IMG/VR virus record: IMGVR_UViG_3300042261_000588
Location: 79,855 to 143,854 of that record
Source of the DNA: a virus
Strand: one strand, 5' to 3'
DNA length: 64,000 nucleotides
The first letter of the stretch is position 1, and each line of letters begins with the position of its first letter. This document shows, piece after piece, positions 34,426 through 42,100 of the stretch. Both the position numbers and the translations under genes were made by a program. Below the pieces are notes generated by a model. The model had not been told where the DNA came from, ran no database searches, and worked only from the letters and a program-made list of their open reading frames with translations.

Positions 34426-35488
34426 CGGTCACAGATTCCCTTATTGTTGGAAGAGGACTGATTTAGACCGTGTTCGGAAGCATGGTCACACGGTCTTGTC
34501 TACATTTGCTTGCGGCGGTGGATCGTCATTCGGTTATAAGATGGCAGGATTTGATGTGATCGGATTCAACGAGATTGATAAGGAAATGGTCTCGCTTTAT
34601 CTGGCGAATCATCATCCCAAGTTTACTTTTCATGAGCCGATTCAGACTTTCAAGAATCGGACAGACTTGCCTGATGAATTATTCAATCTGGATATATTGG
34701 ATTCTAGTCCTCCATGCAGTTTGTTTTCCATAGCGGGCGATAGGGAAGAAAACTGGGGAAAGAGTAAGAAGTTTAGAGAAGGACAGGCCGATCAGATATT
34801 GTCGGACTTGTTTTTCGACTATCTCGATCTCGTAGGGAAGCTGAGACCGAAGGTAACTGTCGCAGAGAATGTCAAGGGAATGCTCCTTGGTAAAGCAAAG
34901 GGATATTGTGATCTGATTTTCAAGCGGTATGATAGTCTTGGCTATGACGTTCAGTTGTTCTTAATCAATGCCGCAACACTAGGTGTTCCACAGAGGCGAG
35001 AGAGGGTATTCTTCGTCGCTCGAAGAAGGGACTTGAATCTTCCTAAGTTGGTTTTGAATATTAAGGAAAAGCCGATCACATTCAGGGATTTATCTGGCAA
35101 GCTACCATTTCAGGATTTGAAGGATACGGATGCAAATGATGTGTCGAGGGCATTCTGGCACAAGACAATACCAGGGAAAGGTTTCGAGGATGCATCAGGT
35201 GGAAACTATTTCAATCATAAACGACTTGCATTAGATGAGCCAACTCTGACTTTGACTGCCGGTTGTTGTCTCCAACATCCAACGGAGATGAGGAATATCA
35301 GTTGGATCGAGGCGTGTTTGATTGGATCATATCCTTATGACTATGATTTTCTCGATAAGGGTTGGAAGATGAAGGTGTATTGCATTGGGATGAGTGTCCC
35401 ACCAGTGATGACCGCTCAGATAGCAGCACAGATTGCCGAGCAATGGTTTGGGGTAAAGGCAGAACAGATTGATGAGGCATGGAAGTGA
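34418..35488 (+). CDS. C5-cytosine DNA methyltransferase (copy 1, no intein)
   Basis: 356 residues. STFACGGGSSFGYKMAGF (AdoMet), SSPPCSLFS (catalytic Cys), VAENVKGML (E-N-V), PQRRERVFFVARR (Q-x-R-x-R) and a C-terminal motif X region (YCIGMSVPP). The complete Dcm-type set is present. Overlaps the last ParB-like gene and is the tandem paralogue of the next gene. Confidence 0.85.
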   Translation: MVDGHRFPYCWKRTDLDRVRKHGHTVLSTFACGGGSSFGYKMAGFDVIGFNEIDKEMVSLYLANHHPKFTFHEPIQTFKNRTDLPDELFNLDILDSSPPCSLFSIAGDREENWGKSKKFREGQADQILSDLFFDYLDLVGKLRPKVTVAENVKGMLLGKAKGYCDLIFKRYDSLGYDVQLFLINAATLGVPQRRERVFFVARRRDLNLPKLVLNIKEKPITFRDLSGKLPFQDLKDTDANDVSRAFWHKTIPGKGFEDASGGNYFNHKRLALDEPTLTLTAGCCLQHPTEMRNISWIEACLIGSYPYDYDFLDKGWKMKVYCIGMSVPPVMTAQIAAQIAEQWFGVKAEQIDEAWK

Positions 35489-36966
35489 CAGGGAAACATA
35501 GATTTCCTTATTGTTGGAAGAGGACTGATTTGAGTCGTGTGAAGAAACACGGTCACACGGTCTTTTCCACTTTTGCTTGTGGAGGAGGGTCTTCTTTCGG
35601 ATACAAGATGGCTGGTTTTGACTTGATAGGATGCAATGAGATTGATAAGGAGATGATGAATTTCTATCAAGCCAATCATCATCCAAGGTATCCATTCCTG
35701 GAGCCGATACAAACCTTTAAGAGTCGGACTGATCTTCCCGATGAGTTGTTCAATCTGGACGTTTTAGATGGTAGTCCGCCTTGTTTTGTTGCGGGCACTC
35801 TCATATTTACAATTAAGGGAGTCGTTCCGATAGAGATGATTAAGGAAGGGGACATCGTTTTGACCCACCTCGGAAGATGGAGGAAGGTGGTAGCAACGAT
35901 GAGCAGGATGAGTCCTACAGTTTTGGTGGACAATCGTATTGAGGCTACTCCAGATCACAGATTTTATGCGAGAAAGTCTGGGGACGATATTCCAGAATGG
36001 GTTAAGGCAAAGGATTTAGAGGGATTTTATCTTGCATCATATCACGAAAATTATAAAGATATGGGCGGGTGGATATGGAAGAAGCTAACGAGGCCGGTGG
36101 TGCCAGCTTCCGAACTAACAGAAGTATTCGATTTTGAGGTTGAGGAGGACCATAGTTTTGTGGCCGACGGATATGTGGTTCATAATTGCTCAACTTTTTC
36201 AATGGCTGGTGATAGAGAGAAGGGCTGGGGTAAGAATAAAAAGTTTCGAGAAGGACAGGCAGAACAGGTTCTTTCAGACCTGTTTTTCGAGTATCTTGAT
36301 CTCGTAGGGAAGCTGAGACCCAAGATCGCCGTAGCCGAGAATGTTCAGGGGATGTTGACGGGCAAAGCAAAGGGATATTGCAAGCTCATCGTGGATCGTT
36401 TCAACTCAATGGGGTATGACGCCCAATTGTTTCTGCTGAATGCGGCAACGATGGGAGTGCCACAATTCAGGGAAAGGGTGTTCTTTATTGCCAGAAGGAG
36501 AGACTTGAATCTTCCGGCATTGAATATGGCATTCAATGAGCCAATCATACCATTTAAAGAGGTTGTGGAGGCATTGCCGTTTCAGGACTTGTCTGGGATA
36601 GCCCCAAATCAGGTTGATAGGGCTTATTGGCACAGGACTAGACCCGGCGATACATATTCCACCGTGTCAGGAGGAAGCTATTTTAGTTGGTGCCGATTGA
36701 GTATGGATAGAGTTAGTCCAACCGTGCTTGCCACGGAGAACATGAAGTATCCAACAGAGATGAGGAATTTAAGTTGGGTAGAGATATGTTTGATTGGGTC
36801 ATATCCGTATGATTATGATTTTCTTGGTGTTACGAGGAATAAGAGAGTATACTGTGTGGGTATGAGTGTTCCACCAGTAATGATGGCACAGATCGCTGCG
36901 AAGATTGCAGAGCAGTGTTTTGGAGTGGATGCAGATAAAATTGATGAGGCTTGGAGAAAAAAATGA
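35479..36966 (+). CDS. C5-cytosine DNA methyltransferase (copy 2) with mini-intein
   Basis: 495 residues, 360 after intein removal, matching the 356 of copy 1. STFACGGGSSFGYKMAGF, DGSPP | CSTFSMAG (intein splits at the bar), VAENVQGML, PQFRERVFFIARR. Note PQFRER where copy 1 has PQRRER. Until the intein splices, the catalytic loop is broken, so activity depends on splicing. Confidence 0.85.
   Translation: MEVTGKHRFPYCWKRTDLSRVKKHGHTVFSTFACGGGSSFGYKMAGFDLIGCNEIDKEMMNFYQANHHPRYPFLEPIQTFKSRTDLPDELFNLDVLDGSPPCFVAGTLIFTIKGVVPIEMIKEGDIVLTHLGRWRKVVATMSRMSPTVLVDNRIEATPDHRFYARKSGDDIPEWVKAKDLEGFYLASYHENYKDMGGWIWKKLTRPVVPASELTEVFDFEVEEDHSFVADGYVVHNCSTFSMAGDREKGWGKNKKFREGQAEQVLSDLFFEYLDLVGKLRPKIAVAENVQGMLTGKAKGYCKLIVDRFNSMGYDAQLFLLNAATMGVPQFRERVFFIARRRDLNLPALNMAFNEPIIPFKEVVEALPFQDLSGIAPNQVDRAYWHRTRPGDTYSTVSGGSYFSWCRLSMDRVSPTVLATENMKYPTEMRNLSWVEICLIGSYPYDYDFLGVTRNKRVYCVGMSVPPVMMAQIAAKIAEQCFGVDADKIDEAWRKK
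35782..36186 (+). other. Mini-intein at the catalytic cysteine of a C5 methyltransferase
   Basis: Residues 102-236 (135 residues). Starts CFVAGTLIFTIKG, contains EATPDHRFYA (block B T-x-x-H) and ends FVADGYVVHN, followed by Cys +1. No homing-nuclease blocks. The +1 Cys is the methyltransferase active-site Cys itself. Confidence 0.9.
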
Positions 36967-37787
36967 AAATCCTGACATTGGATGGTGGTGGGGTTTTTGG
37001 GCGAGTACAGTCACGCATATTGGCAGAGGCGAACTGTTATGACAAGTTCGACGTACTCGCAGGGACATCTATTGGTGCTCCACAAATATTGGCAATAGCT
37101 CTTGGTAAGCAAGATATGGTGAAGCCACCATTCTTTGACAAATGGATGTATCCTGTATTCAAAACGAATTGGTTTAGAAGGATCAATATCTTTCAGCCGG
37201 AGTATCCCGATACAGGACTAAATGCTGCATTACAGGATGTGTTCGATTCATCGGTGTTAGGCGATGTAAAGAAACCCGTGTTTATTACTGCGGCGAATAT
37301 CGGTCAAAAGACATTGAAGGTGTTTTCATCTCTTAATTTTGATGATCAATCATGGCCGTGTTGGGAAGTTTGCCGGGCAGCAACAGCAGCAGAAACCTAT
37401 TTCGCTCCTTGGAAGGGATTTGCAGATGGAGGTATCTATGCTAATAATCCTAGCATGGTTGCTCTTGCTGGTGTGGTGAGAGTACTCAAGGCAAAGATGG
37501 AAGATATTGAGATTCTCTCCATAGGTACAGGCAGGAAAGTAGATGGAGGAAAACCTCCCAGTGGCAGAATGACCACGGCATTGTGGGTATTGAGAGCTAT
37601 GTTAAATGGTTCCGCCAGCGAAATGCACGAATACTTTGTTAAGTCTCTCCCTATTAAGAAGTTTGTTCGTATACAATTTGGTATGGATTCAGATTGGGAG
37701 ATGGATAACCCAAAGGATATGCATAGGGCAGAACGCAAGTGGGCAGTTGACATCATGGAGGCCGTTAAAACTGTCAAGGAATTCTAA
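36963..37787 (+). CDS. Patatin-like phospholipase
   Basis: 274 residues. LTLDGGGVFGRVQ (oxyanion hole), AGTSIGA with nucleophile Ser near residue 36, and FADGGIYANNP with catalytic Asp near residue 155 define the patatin Ser-Asp dyad. Predicted lipid acyl hydrolase, cytoplasmic (no signal). Related domains are effectors in anti-phage systems (CapV); here it could serve lysis, membrane remodelling or superinfection exclusion (inference). Start overlaps the methyltransferase stop. Confidence 0.75.
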   Translation: MKILTLDGGGVFGRVQSRILAEANCYDKFDVLAGTSIGAPQILAIALGKQDMVKPPFFDKWMYPVFKTNWFRRINIFQPEYPDTGLNAALQDVFDSSVLGDVKKPVFITAANIGQKTLKVFSSLNFDDQSWPCWEVCRAATAAETYFAPWKGFADGGIYANNPSMVALAGVVRVLKAKMEDIEILSIGTGRKVDGGKPPSGRMTTALWVLRAMLNGSASEMHEYFVKSLPIKKFVRIQFGMDSDWEMDNPKDMHRAERKWAVDIMEAVKTVKEF

Positions 37788-37797
37788 GGAGGTTCTT

Positions 37798-38214
37798 ATG
37801 GCATCATTTGGGGAAATTTTAGCATCCTTTAAAAAGGATGAGGAAGCCGAAAATATCGTGGCTGTCATTAATGATGATGAGCTTCAAAATGGACTAATTG
37901 CTTGGAAGTCTGTCAGAATCAAGTATAAGACTGCCACAGACTGTAATGAGAGTGACCCTACAGCAAAGTGGAATTGGCTATGGGATCAGATCGATTATGA
38001 TTCTCAGGCATTTGGTGTTGTTGCCGGTGCAAAAGCACAGGATGTGGGTAGGTTGATCGCTCGATTGATTGGATTGAGGCTGATATACCCAGATGGAACG
38101 ATCAATACTTTATCAAAACAATACCTTCAGACGATAATTATGAGCAAGATTCGTCAATCTGCACCTAGAGGACAAAGATCCGCTGCACAATCCGGCTCGG
38201 TTCAACAGAAATAA
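37798..38214 (+). CDS. Protein of unknown function
   Basis: 138 residues from an ATG with AAGGAGG 5 bases upstream. Mixed charged helix, then AWKSVRIKYKT and a Ser/Gln-rich basic tail. Tail and size resemble nucleic-acid-associated phage proteins but no family is recognised. Confidence 0.5.
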   Translation: MASFGEILASFKKDEEAENIVAVINDDELQNGLIAWKSVRIKYKTATDCNESDPTAKWNWLWDQIDYDSQAFGVVAGAKAQDVGRLIARLIGLRLIYPDGTINTLSKQYLQTIIMSKIRQSAPRGQRSAAQSGSVQQK

Positions 38215-38238
38215 TTAAAAACAAGTTTGTGTTTTGTG

Positions 38239-38244
38239 TATAAT
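38239..38244 (+). promoter_or_regulatory. TATAAT -10 element, 5 bases before an ATG
   Basis: GTGTATAAT ends 5 bases before the ATG at 38250, the spacing expected for a leaderless transcript. Upstream TTAAAA, 18 bases away, is only a weak -35 match. Confidence 0.4.
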
Positions 38245-38249
38245 GGGGC

Positions 38250-38696
38250 ATGAGTGGGCTTGTTGGCAAATATGTTTGTTGGGGTGATGAGGATGGGATG
38301 TTCTGTTGGGGTCGCATCAAAGCAGAAGTCGTTATTAATACGGCTGAAGGTCCCAAGGATGCATTTGTTTTGGATCAGAGGATGACTGGTCCGCATAACA
38401 TTCCTGAAAGAATCCAGAGGTATTCTCGGGATACGCTTCTTCGGAAGGATATGATTGATGTTGATATGGACATCTTTGACCGAGATGTTCAGGAATTTGA
38501 ATCGGTATCAAATGACGATTTGTTCTTGTTGATGATGGATGCAGAGGCAGAACTTGAAAGCATGAAAGAGCAGAAGAATTTAGGGCCGTTGAATATGTTG
38601 AAATCGCTTCTAGGACAAACTGGGGGAGAGAATGTGGCGGCAGAATTGTTGAAGAAGAGGATGGCAATAACACAGGACGATGTCCTGAAAGTATAG
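38250..38696 (+). CDS. Protein of unknown function
   Basis: 148 residues. CWGDEDGMFCWGRIKAEVV at the N-terminus, then an acidic helical C-terminal half. No Shine-Dalgarno sequence but a TATAAT 5 bases before ATG. Possibly leaderless. Unknown family. Confidence 0.5.
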   Translation: MSGLVGKYVCWGDEDGMFCWGRIKAEVVINTAEGPKDAFVLDQRMTGPHNIPERIQRYSRDTLLRKDMIDVDMDIFDRDVQEFESVSNDDLFLLMMDAEAELESMKEQKNLGPLNMLKSLLGQTGGENVAAELLKKRMAITQDDVLKV

Positions 38697-38710
38697 AAGT
38701 GGAGAAGGCA

Positions 38711-38965
38711 ATGGCAACAGAACCAGTAAGCATGACAATGGCGAATCACGAAGCGTTGATCGGTTTGTATGCTGTGTTTTATCGGAATTCTCAAAAGGTT
38801 CCGGCTAAGATCCTTCGGATTGAGAAAGGTAATCCGAATAAAATCGAGTACGAGTTGATTGCAGGTCCTGAGACGGGTCAGGTGTGGAGGAGCAAATTTG
38901 ATGACTCTCAGAAAGCGAAGTTTTATGACGAAGAAAGTCTCGTATTAGCTTTGTTGGAACCATAA
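38711..38965 (+). CDS. Small protein of unknown function
   Basis: 84 residues, ATG preceded by GGAGAAGGCA. Strand-rich core (YAVFYRNSQKVPAKILRIEKG). Unknown family. Confidence 0.45.
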   Translation: MATEPVSMTMANHEALIGLYAVFYRNSQKVPAKILRIEKGNPNKIEYELIAGPETGQVWRSKFDDSQKAKFYDEESLVLALLEP

Positions 38966-38966
38966 A

Positions 38967-39206
38967 ATGGCAAATTTAAAAATATGTAGGAAGTGCAGTA
39001 ATGGACTGGAGTTCTATCCTGCACTTCTTGATCATACTGATAAAAAAGTGTGCGGGACGCAGGTCTGGTGCATATTATCGGCTATATATATCGAATGGGA
39101 TTCCGAGGTGCCAGAAAAATGCCCGTATCGGATGGAACATATTGTGTCTCAGGATGCCATTTCCGATCTTGCAGATGAATCAATAGAGATGAAGGAGTCA
39201 AAATGA
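38967..39206 (+). CDS. Small zinc-binding-like protein
   Basis: 79 residues with CRKCSNG and two later cysteines (VWC, EKCPY), possibly one metal site. Overlaps the cysteine desulfurase start by four bases, so it may be a partner of it. Confidence 0.45.
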   Translation: MANLKICRKCSNGLEFYPALLDHTDKKVCGTQVWCILSAIYIEWDSEVPEKCPYRMEHIVSQDAISDLADESIEMKESK

Positions 39207-40381
39207 AGCCGAATTTTCAATTACAAGATATTGAAGTCTATATGGATAATGCGGCGACAACAGCCATAGATGAAGAGGTTGTTTCAGCTATGAGACCATA
39301 CTTAGAGGAGCGGTATGGCAATCCTGAGACTGTATATCGTCTTGGAAGGGAGTCGAGGAAAGCCGTCGAGGACTCTCGTGCGACTATCGCAGATATTCTG
39401 AAATGCACCCCAGAGGAGATATTCTTCACTTCTGGCGGCACCGAGGCGAATAACTGGGCTATCAAGGGCATTCGTCTTCAGGGATATGGAGGAATTATAG
39501 TCGGAGCCATCGAACATGCGTCTGTCTTAGAGCCTGCCAGCAGTGTTTTTGGAAAAGCAGATAAGAGAGCACTTTTTGAGATTCCGGTCGACTCATTCGG
39601 TCTTGTCGACTTGAATGCGCTTGAAACACACCTTCAAATGCCACAAGGGAAGCAGTGGCTCGTCTCCATTCAGTATGCCAATAACGAGATTGGGACAGTG
39701 CAGCCGGTTGAAAAGATCGCCGAGCTGTGCAAGAAGTATGGGGCAGTCTTCCATTGTGACGCAGTTCAGGCATTCGGGAAGATCGATTTCGACGTGGACG
39801 ATGTGGGTGCGGACATGATTTCATTATCGGCACACAAGATTCACGGTCCGATGGGTATGGGCGCTCTCTACGTCAAGAAGGGCACCCTTCTTGAGCCTCT
39901 GTTACATGGGGGTGGACAGGAGAGGGGGATGAGGTCTGGAACGCTGGCAGTGCCAGAGATAGTGGGGTTTGCGAAGGCTGCGGAGCTGGCTATGGAAGTA
40001 CTTCCAAAACAGATGCCGAGATTGATGCGTATTTCAGAGTGGTTGGCTGAGCAGTTGAGGCTTTCTAGTGACGGGAGACGTAACGGTCATACGACACAAC
40101 GGCTTCCCAATATCGTGAGCATAACCTTTCCGGGAATAGAATCCGAGGTCGTCTGCGGGATCATGTGCTCGAAATACAAGTCATGTCTGTCGGCTGGATC
40201 GGCTTGCTCGACGACGAAGAGGCGTTCTCATGTCCTGGAAGCCATAGGGCGGGACCATCGTGATGTTCTGTCGACGCTGAGGATCAGTTTGAGTCGGTAT
40301 AACTCGGATAGTGATGTGATGGTTGCCATGGGTCATATCCAAACAGCAATTAAACAATCGAAGGCAAGAGAGCTGATTTGA
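39203..40381 (+). CDS. Cysteine desulfurase (NifS/IscS family)
   Basis: 392 residues. YMDNAATTAIDEEV, FFTSGGTEANNWAIKG, EHASVLEP, SLSAHKIHGPMGMG (PLP lysine near residue 212), GGGQERGMRSGT, and SAGSACST with the catalytic Cys near residue 335. Provides persulfide sulfur for Fe-S, tRNA thiolation or DNA phosphorothioation. No DndB-E, IscU or MnmA homologue is visible nearby, so the sulfur acceptor is unknown. Confidence 0.85.
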   Translation: MKPNFQLQDIEVYMDNAATTAIDEEVVSAMRPYLEERYGNPETVYRLGRESRKAVEDSRATIADILKCTPEEIFFTSGGTEANNWAIKGIRLQGYGGIIVGAIEHASVLEPASSVFGKADKRALFEIPVDSFGLVDLNALETHLQMPQGKQWLVSIQYANNEIGTVQPVEKIAELCKKYGAVFHCDAVQAFGKIDFDVDDVGADMISLSAHKIHGPMGMGALYVKKGTLLEPLLHGGGQERGMRSGTLAVPEIVGFAKAAELAMEVLPKQMPRLMRISEWLAEQLRLSSDGRRNGHTTQRLPNIVSITFPGIESEVVCGIMCSKYKSCLSAGSACSTTKRRSHVLEAIGRDHRDVLSTLRISLSRYNSDSDVMVAMGHIQTAIKQSKARELI

Positions 40382-40587
40382 AAAAGGTATCTAAGAAAGA
40401 AAAGCCTGTCGATATCAAGGAAGTGAATGTCGATGTTGGCGAACGTGATGATGTAGTGGTGGTGTCTTTCAATAAGGTGGTGTCATGGATAGGATTGGAA
40501 CCAGTGCAGGCGATAAAGCTGGCGGAGAGCCTCAAAGCGTCAGCGGTGGGGATACTGAGAAGCACTCCGAAGTCTCAGAAAGACTGA
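40378..40587 (+). CDS. Small acidic protein
   Basis: 69 residues from a TTG overlapping the desulfurase stop. VVVSFNKVVSWIGLEPVQAIKLAESL suggests a strand-helix core. Overlaps the next gene by about 100 bases in another frame. Confidence 0.4.
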   Translation: MKKVSKKEKPVDIKEVNVDVGERDDVVVVSFNKVVSWIGLEPVQAIKLAESLKASAVGILRSTPKSQKD

Positions 40588-41060
40588 TCTATCAGCGTGT
40601 GATCTGTGGAATATTCCTATTCTTGATCTGCATATCCTCAGTCATCGGTTTTGCAGCATCGAAGTTGTCTTGGTATTTTGCGATACCGTTTGGGATATTC
40701 GGTGGGTTGATCGGCATGTTCTTGGGGATAGGAATAGAATGGATACGCTTAAGTATTGAAATCACGGATGTCAAAAAGGAACTCATCTTAGAAAGGATGA
40801 TGAATGATGCCAAGTGTCGTAAGCAGACACGTAAAGCCGTTGATGATGCAAGGCATGAGTATGTTAGTTTGGCTATCGAGTCAGCTAGGGTATTGGCAAA
40901 CCGAGTGGCGAACAGGATCATCGCAAGACATGCCAGCCGGCTCCTCGAAGCTGAATATAGAGAGGCAACGATACAGGATACTGACGAGATTGTTGAGGAT
41001 GAATTGAAGTCGTTGAAGCAGTCAATTCGGGACGAGTTTGATGCTGAAAAAAATATTTGA
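40485..41060 (+). CDS. Membrane protein with coiled coil and tag-like repeats
   Basis: 191 residues. Two hydrophobic spans (about residues 39-60 and 65-85, Gly-rich hairpin) then a charged helix containing RVLANRVANRIIARHASRLLE, a repeated form of the R-x-A-N-R-[IV] tag. AAGGTGG precedes the ATG. Could anchor tagged proteins at the membrane (speculative). Confidence 0.5.
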   Translation: MDRIGTSAGDKAGGEPQSVSGGDTEKHSEVSERLIYQRVICGIFLFLICISSVIGFAASKLSWYFAIPFGIFGGLIGMFLGIGIEWIRLSIEITDVKKELILERMMNDAKCRKQTRKAVDDARHEYVSLAIESARVLANRVANRIIARHASRLLEAEYREATIQDTDEIVEDELKSLKQSIRDEFDAEKNI

Positions 41061-41069
41061 AGATTTTTG

Positions 41070-41099
41070 TTGCAATGTTTCAGGCAGATGGAGTATAGT
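41070..41099 (+). promoter_or_regulatory. Sigma70-like promoter
   Basis: TTGCAA (41070-41075), 18-base spacer, TATAGT (41094-41099). Lies between the 40485 gene and a small ORF, and would drive 41142 onward. Confidence 0.5.
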
Positions 41100-41141
41100 A
41101 TCTCTGTGCGGTAGAAAAGGCCGTAAGGAGTGGATGAGAAA

Positions 41142-41249
41142 ATGAGACTGATACATACAGGTAAAGAGCAGAAGCCGATGGCAGGAGCGATTGAAGATCG
41201 CCCAGCCACGTGGTTTTCACTCTTTTCTGTCTTGTTCAATCAGGATTAA
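41142..41249 (+). CDS. Possible 35-residue peptide ending in a hairpin
   Basis: ATG with AAGGAG about 13 bases upstream. The last codons lie in the left arm of a 20-base inverted repeat, so it could be a leader peptide or a remnant. Confidence 0.3.
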   Translation: MRLIHTGKEQKPMAGAIEDRPATWFSLFSVLFNQD

Positions 41250-41281
41250 AGCAAGAAGAAGACAAGACAGAAAAGAGTGAA
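41216..41281 (+). repeat. Perfect 20-base inverted repeat
   Basis: Arms at 41216-41235 and 41262-41281 are exactly complementary with a 26-base loop. Directly followed by a terminator-like hairpin. In RNA it forms a very stable stem overlapping the end of the 41142 ORF. Confidence 0.75.
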
Positions 41282-41283
41282 GA

Positions 41284-41313
41284 CCGCAGCCGAAAGGCAG
41301 GCGGTTTTTTTAT
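41284..41313 (+). terminator. Rho-independent terminator
   Basis: CCGC-A-GCC GAAA GGC-A-GGCGG hairpin followed by a run of seven T. Separates the upstream genes from the tRNA array. Confidence 0.7.
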
Positions 41314-41314
41314 T

Positions 41315-41344
41315 TTCCTTATTTTACTGATGAGTCGGTAATGT
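41315..41344 (+). promoter_or_regulatory. Conserved promoter-like element, copy 1 (tRNA array)
   Basis: TTCCTTATT, 13 bases, GGTAATGT. One of seven matching elements in the window (others at 49279, 52326, 53172, 59019, 59862, 61690). Lies just after a terminator and before the first tRNA. Confidence 0.55.
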
Positions 41345-41633
41345 GGGGTATGTCGGGACGAGAACGACGAGCGATCATTGACAACTGAATATCGAAATGC
41401 GAAACAGCCACCCGGCTGTAGGCAGGTTGGAGCCATTTTGCGGACGAAGCCCTTCGGGGTTCGACGTTCGATGTGAGTGGATGACTGTAGCCGAAATGCG
41501 GGTGGTTGTCTTCGCTCCATACTGCCTTGGTTCTCGACTAGGGGCCGAATTTGATGTTCGGCGAACCCGCAGAGGGGGCGTAGTGTAGACTCAGCACTCG
41601 GTTGGGATTGCGAGGGTAGTACAGAGCGGAGAT
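41345..41633 (+). other. Non-coding leader of the tRNA array
   Basis: No convincing gene. Contains several GC-rich pairing segments (e.g. GCCC TTC GGGG near 41448) and probably folds. It may be the 5' leader of the tRNA precursor. Confidence 0.3.
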
Positions 41634-41709
41634 GTCCCTATCTGCTAACTGGTGAGGCAATCAGATTCTCAATCTGATAATCCGGGTTCGAGTCCCGGTG
41701 GGGATGCCA
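41634..41709 (+). tRNA. tRNA-Glu(CTC)
   Basis: Acceptor GTCCCTA/TGGGGAT, anticodon arm TCAGA-TTCTCAA-TCTGA, T arm CCGGG-TTCGAGT-CCCGG, encoded CCA. Confidence 0.85.
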
Positions 41710-42024
41710 ATATAAGTATGGAGATGTGGGGCGAAGTCGGCAGCAGCGAAGCGGGTTTGGGCGTCTCATAAGAGTGATTGGAGACGATCCACCAAGAAGA
41801 AGTAGGATTTATGATCATGGGAATACGACTCGAAAAGTCGCCGGACGGATAGGTGAATGTACAGCACCACAGTAAGTCTGGACTACCCATGATCGGATGG
41901 AGACACCTGCCAGATCAATGAAGTGTGAAAGCCGAGGGGCGGCCCGAACGGATAGTTCATGCAGAGATCAAGTGGTGTGGCTACCGGGGAGAAGCACCCG
42001 GCCTATTTATGAAATGACGGTGAT
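41710..42024 (+). ncRNA. Structured spacer 1 in the tRNA array
   Basis: No gene. Has an inverted pair GATCATGGG (about 41814) / CCCATGATC (about 41886) enclosing 60 bases, and ends in a CCGGGGAGAAGCACCCGG hairpin (41979-42003). A similar CGGGGnnGCnnCCG hairpin ends spacers 2 and 3. Possibly an undescribed RNA. Confidence 0.35.
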
Positions 42025-42100
42025 GCGAGTGTAGCTCAGTTGGTAGAGTAACTGACTCTTAATCAGTGGGTCGTCGGTTCAAATCCGTCCACTCGTACCA
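42025..42100 (+). tRNA. tRNA-Lys(CTT)
   Basis: Acceptor GCGAGTG/CACTCGT, anticodon arm ACTGA-CTCTTAA-TCAGT, CCA encoded. Confidence 0.9.

Noticed and set aside
41328-41385. Hammerhead-like CTGATGAGTC at the array start
   Set aside because: The downstream strand reads GAGAAC instead of GAAA, and the segment is better explained as part of the conserved promoter-like element.
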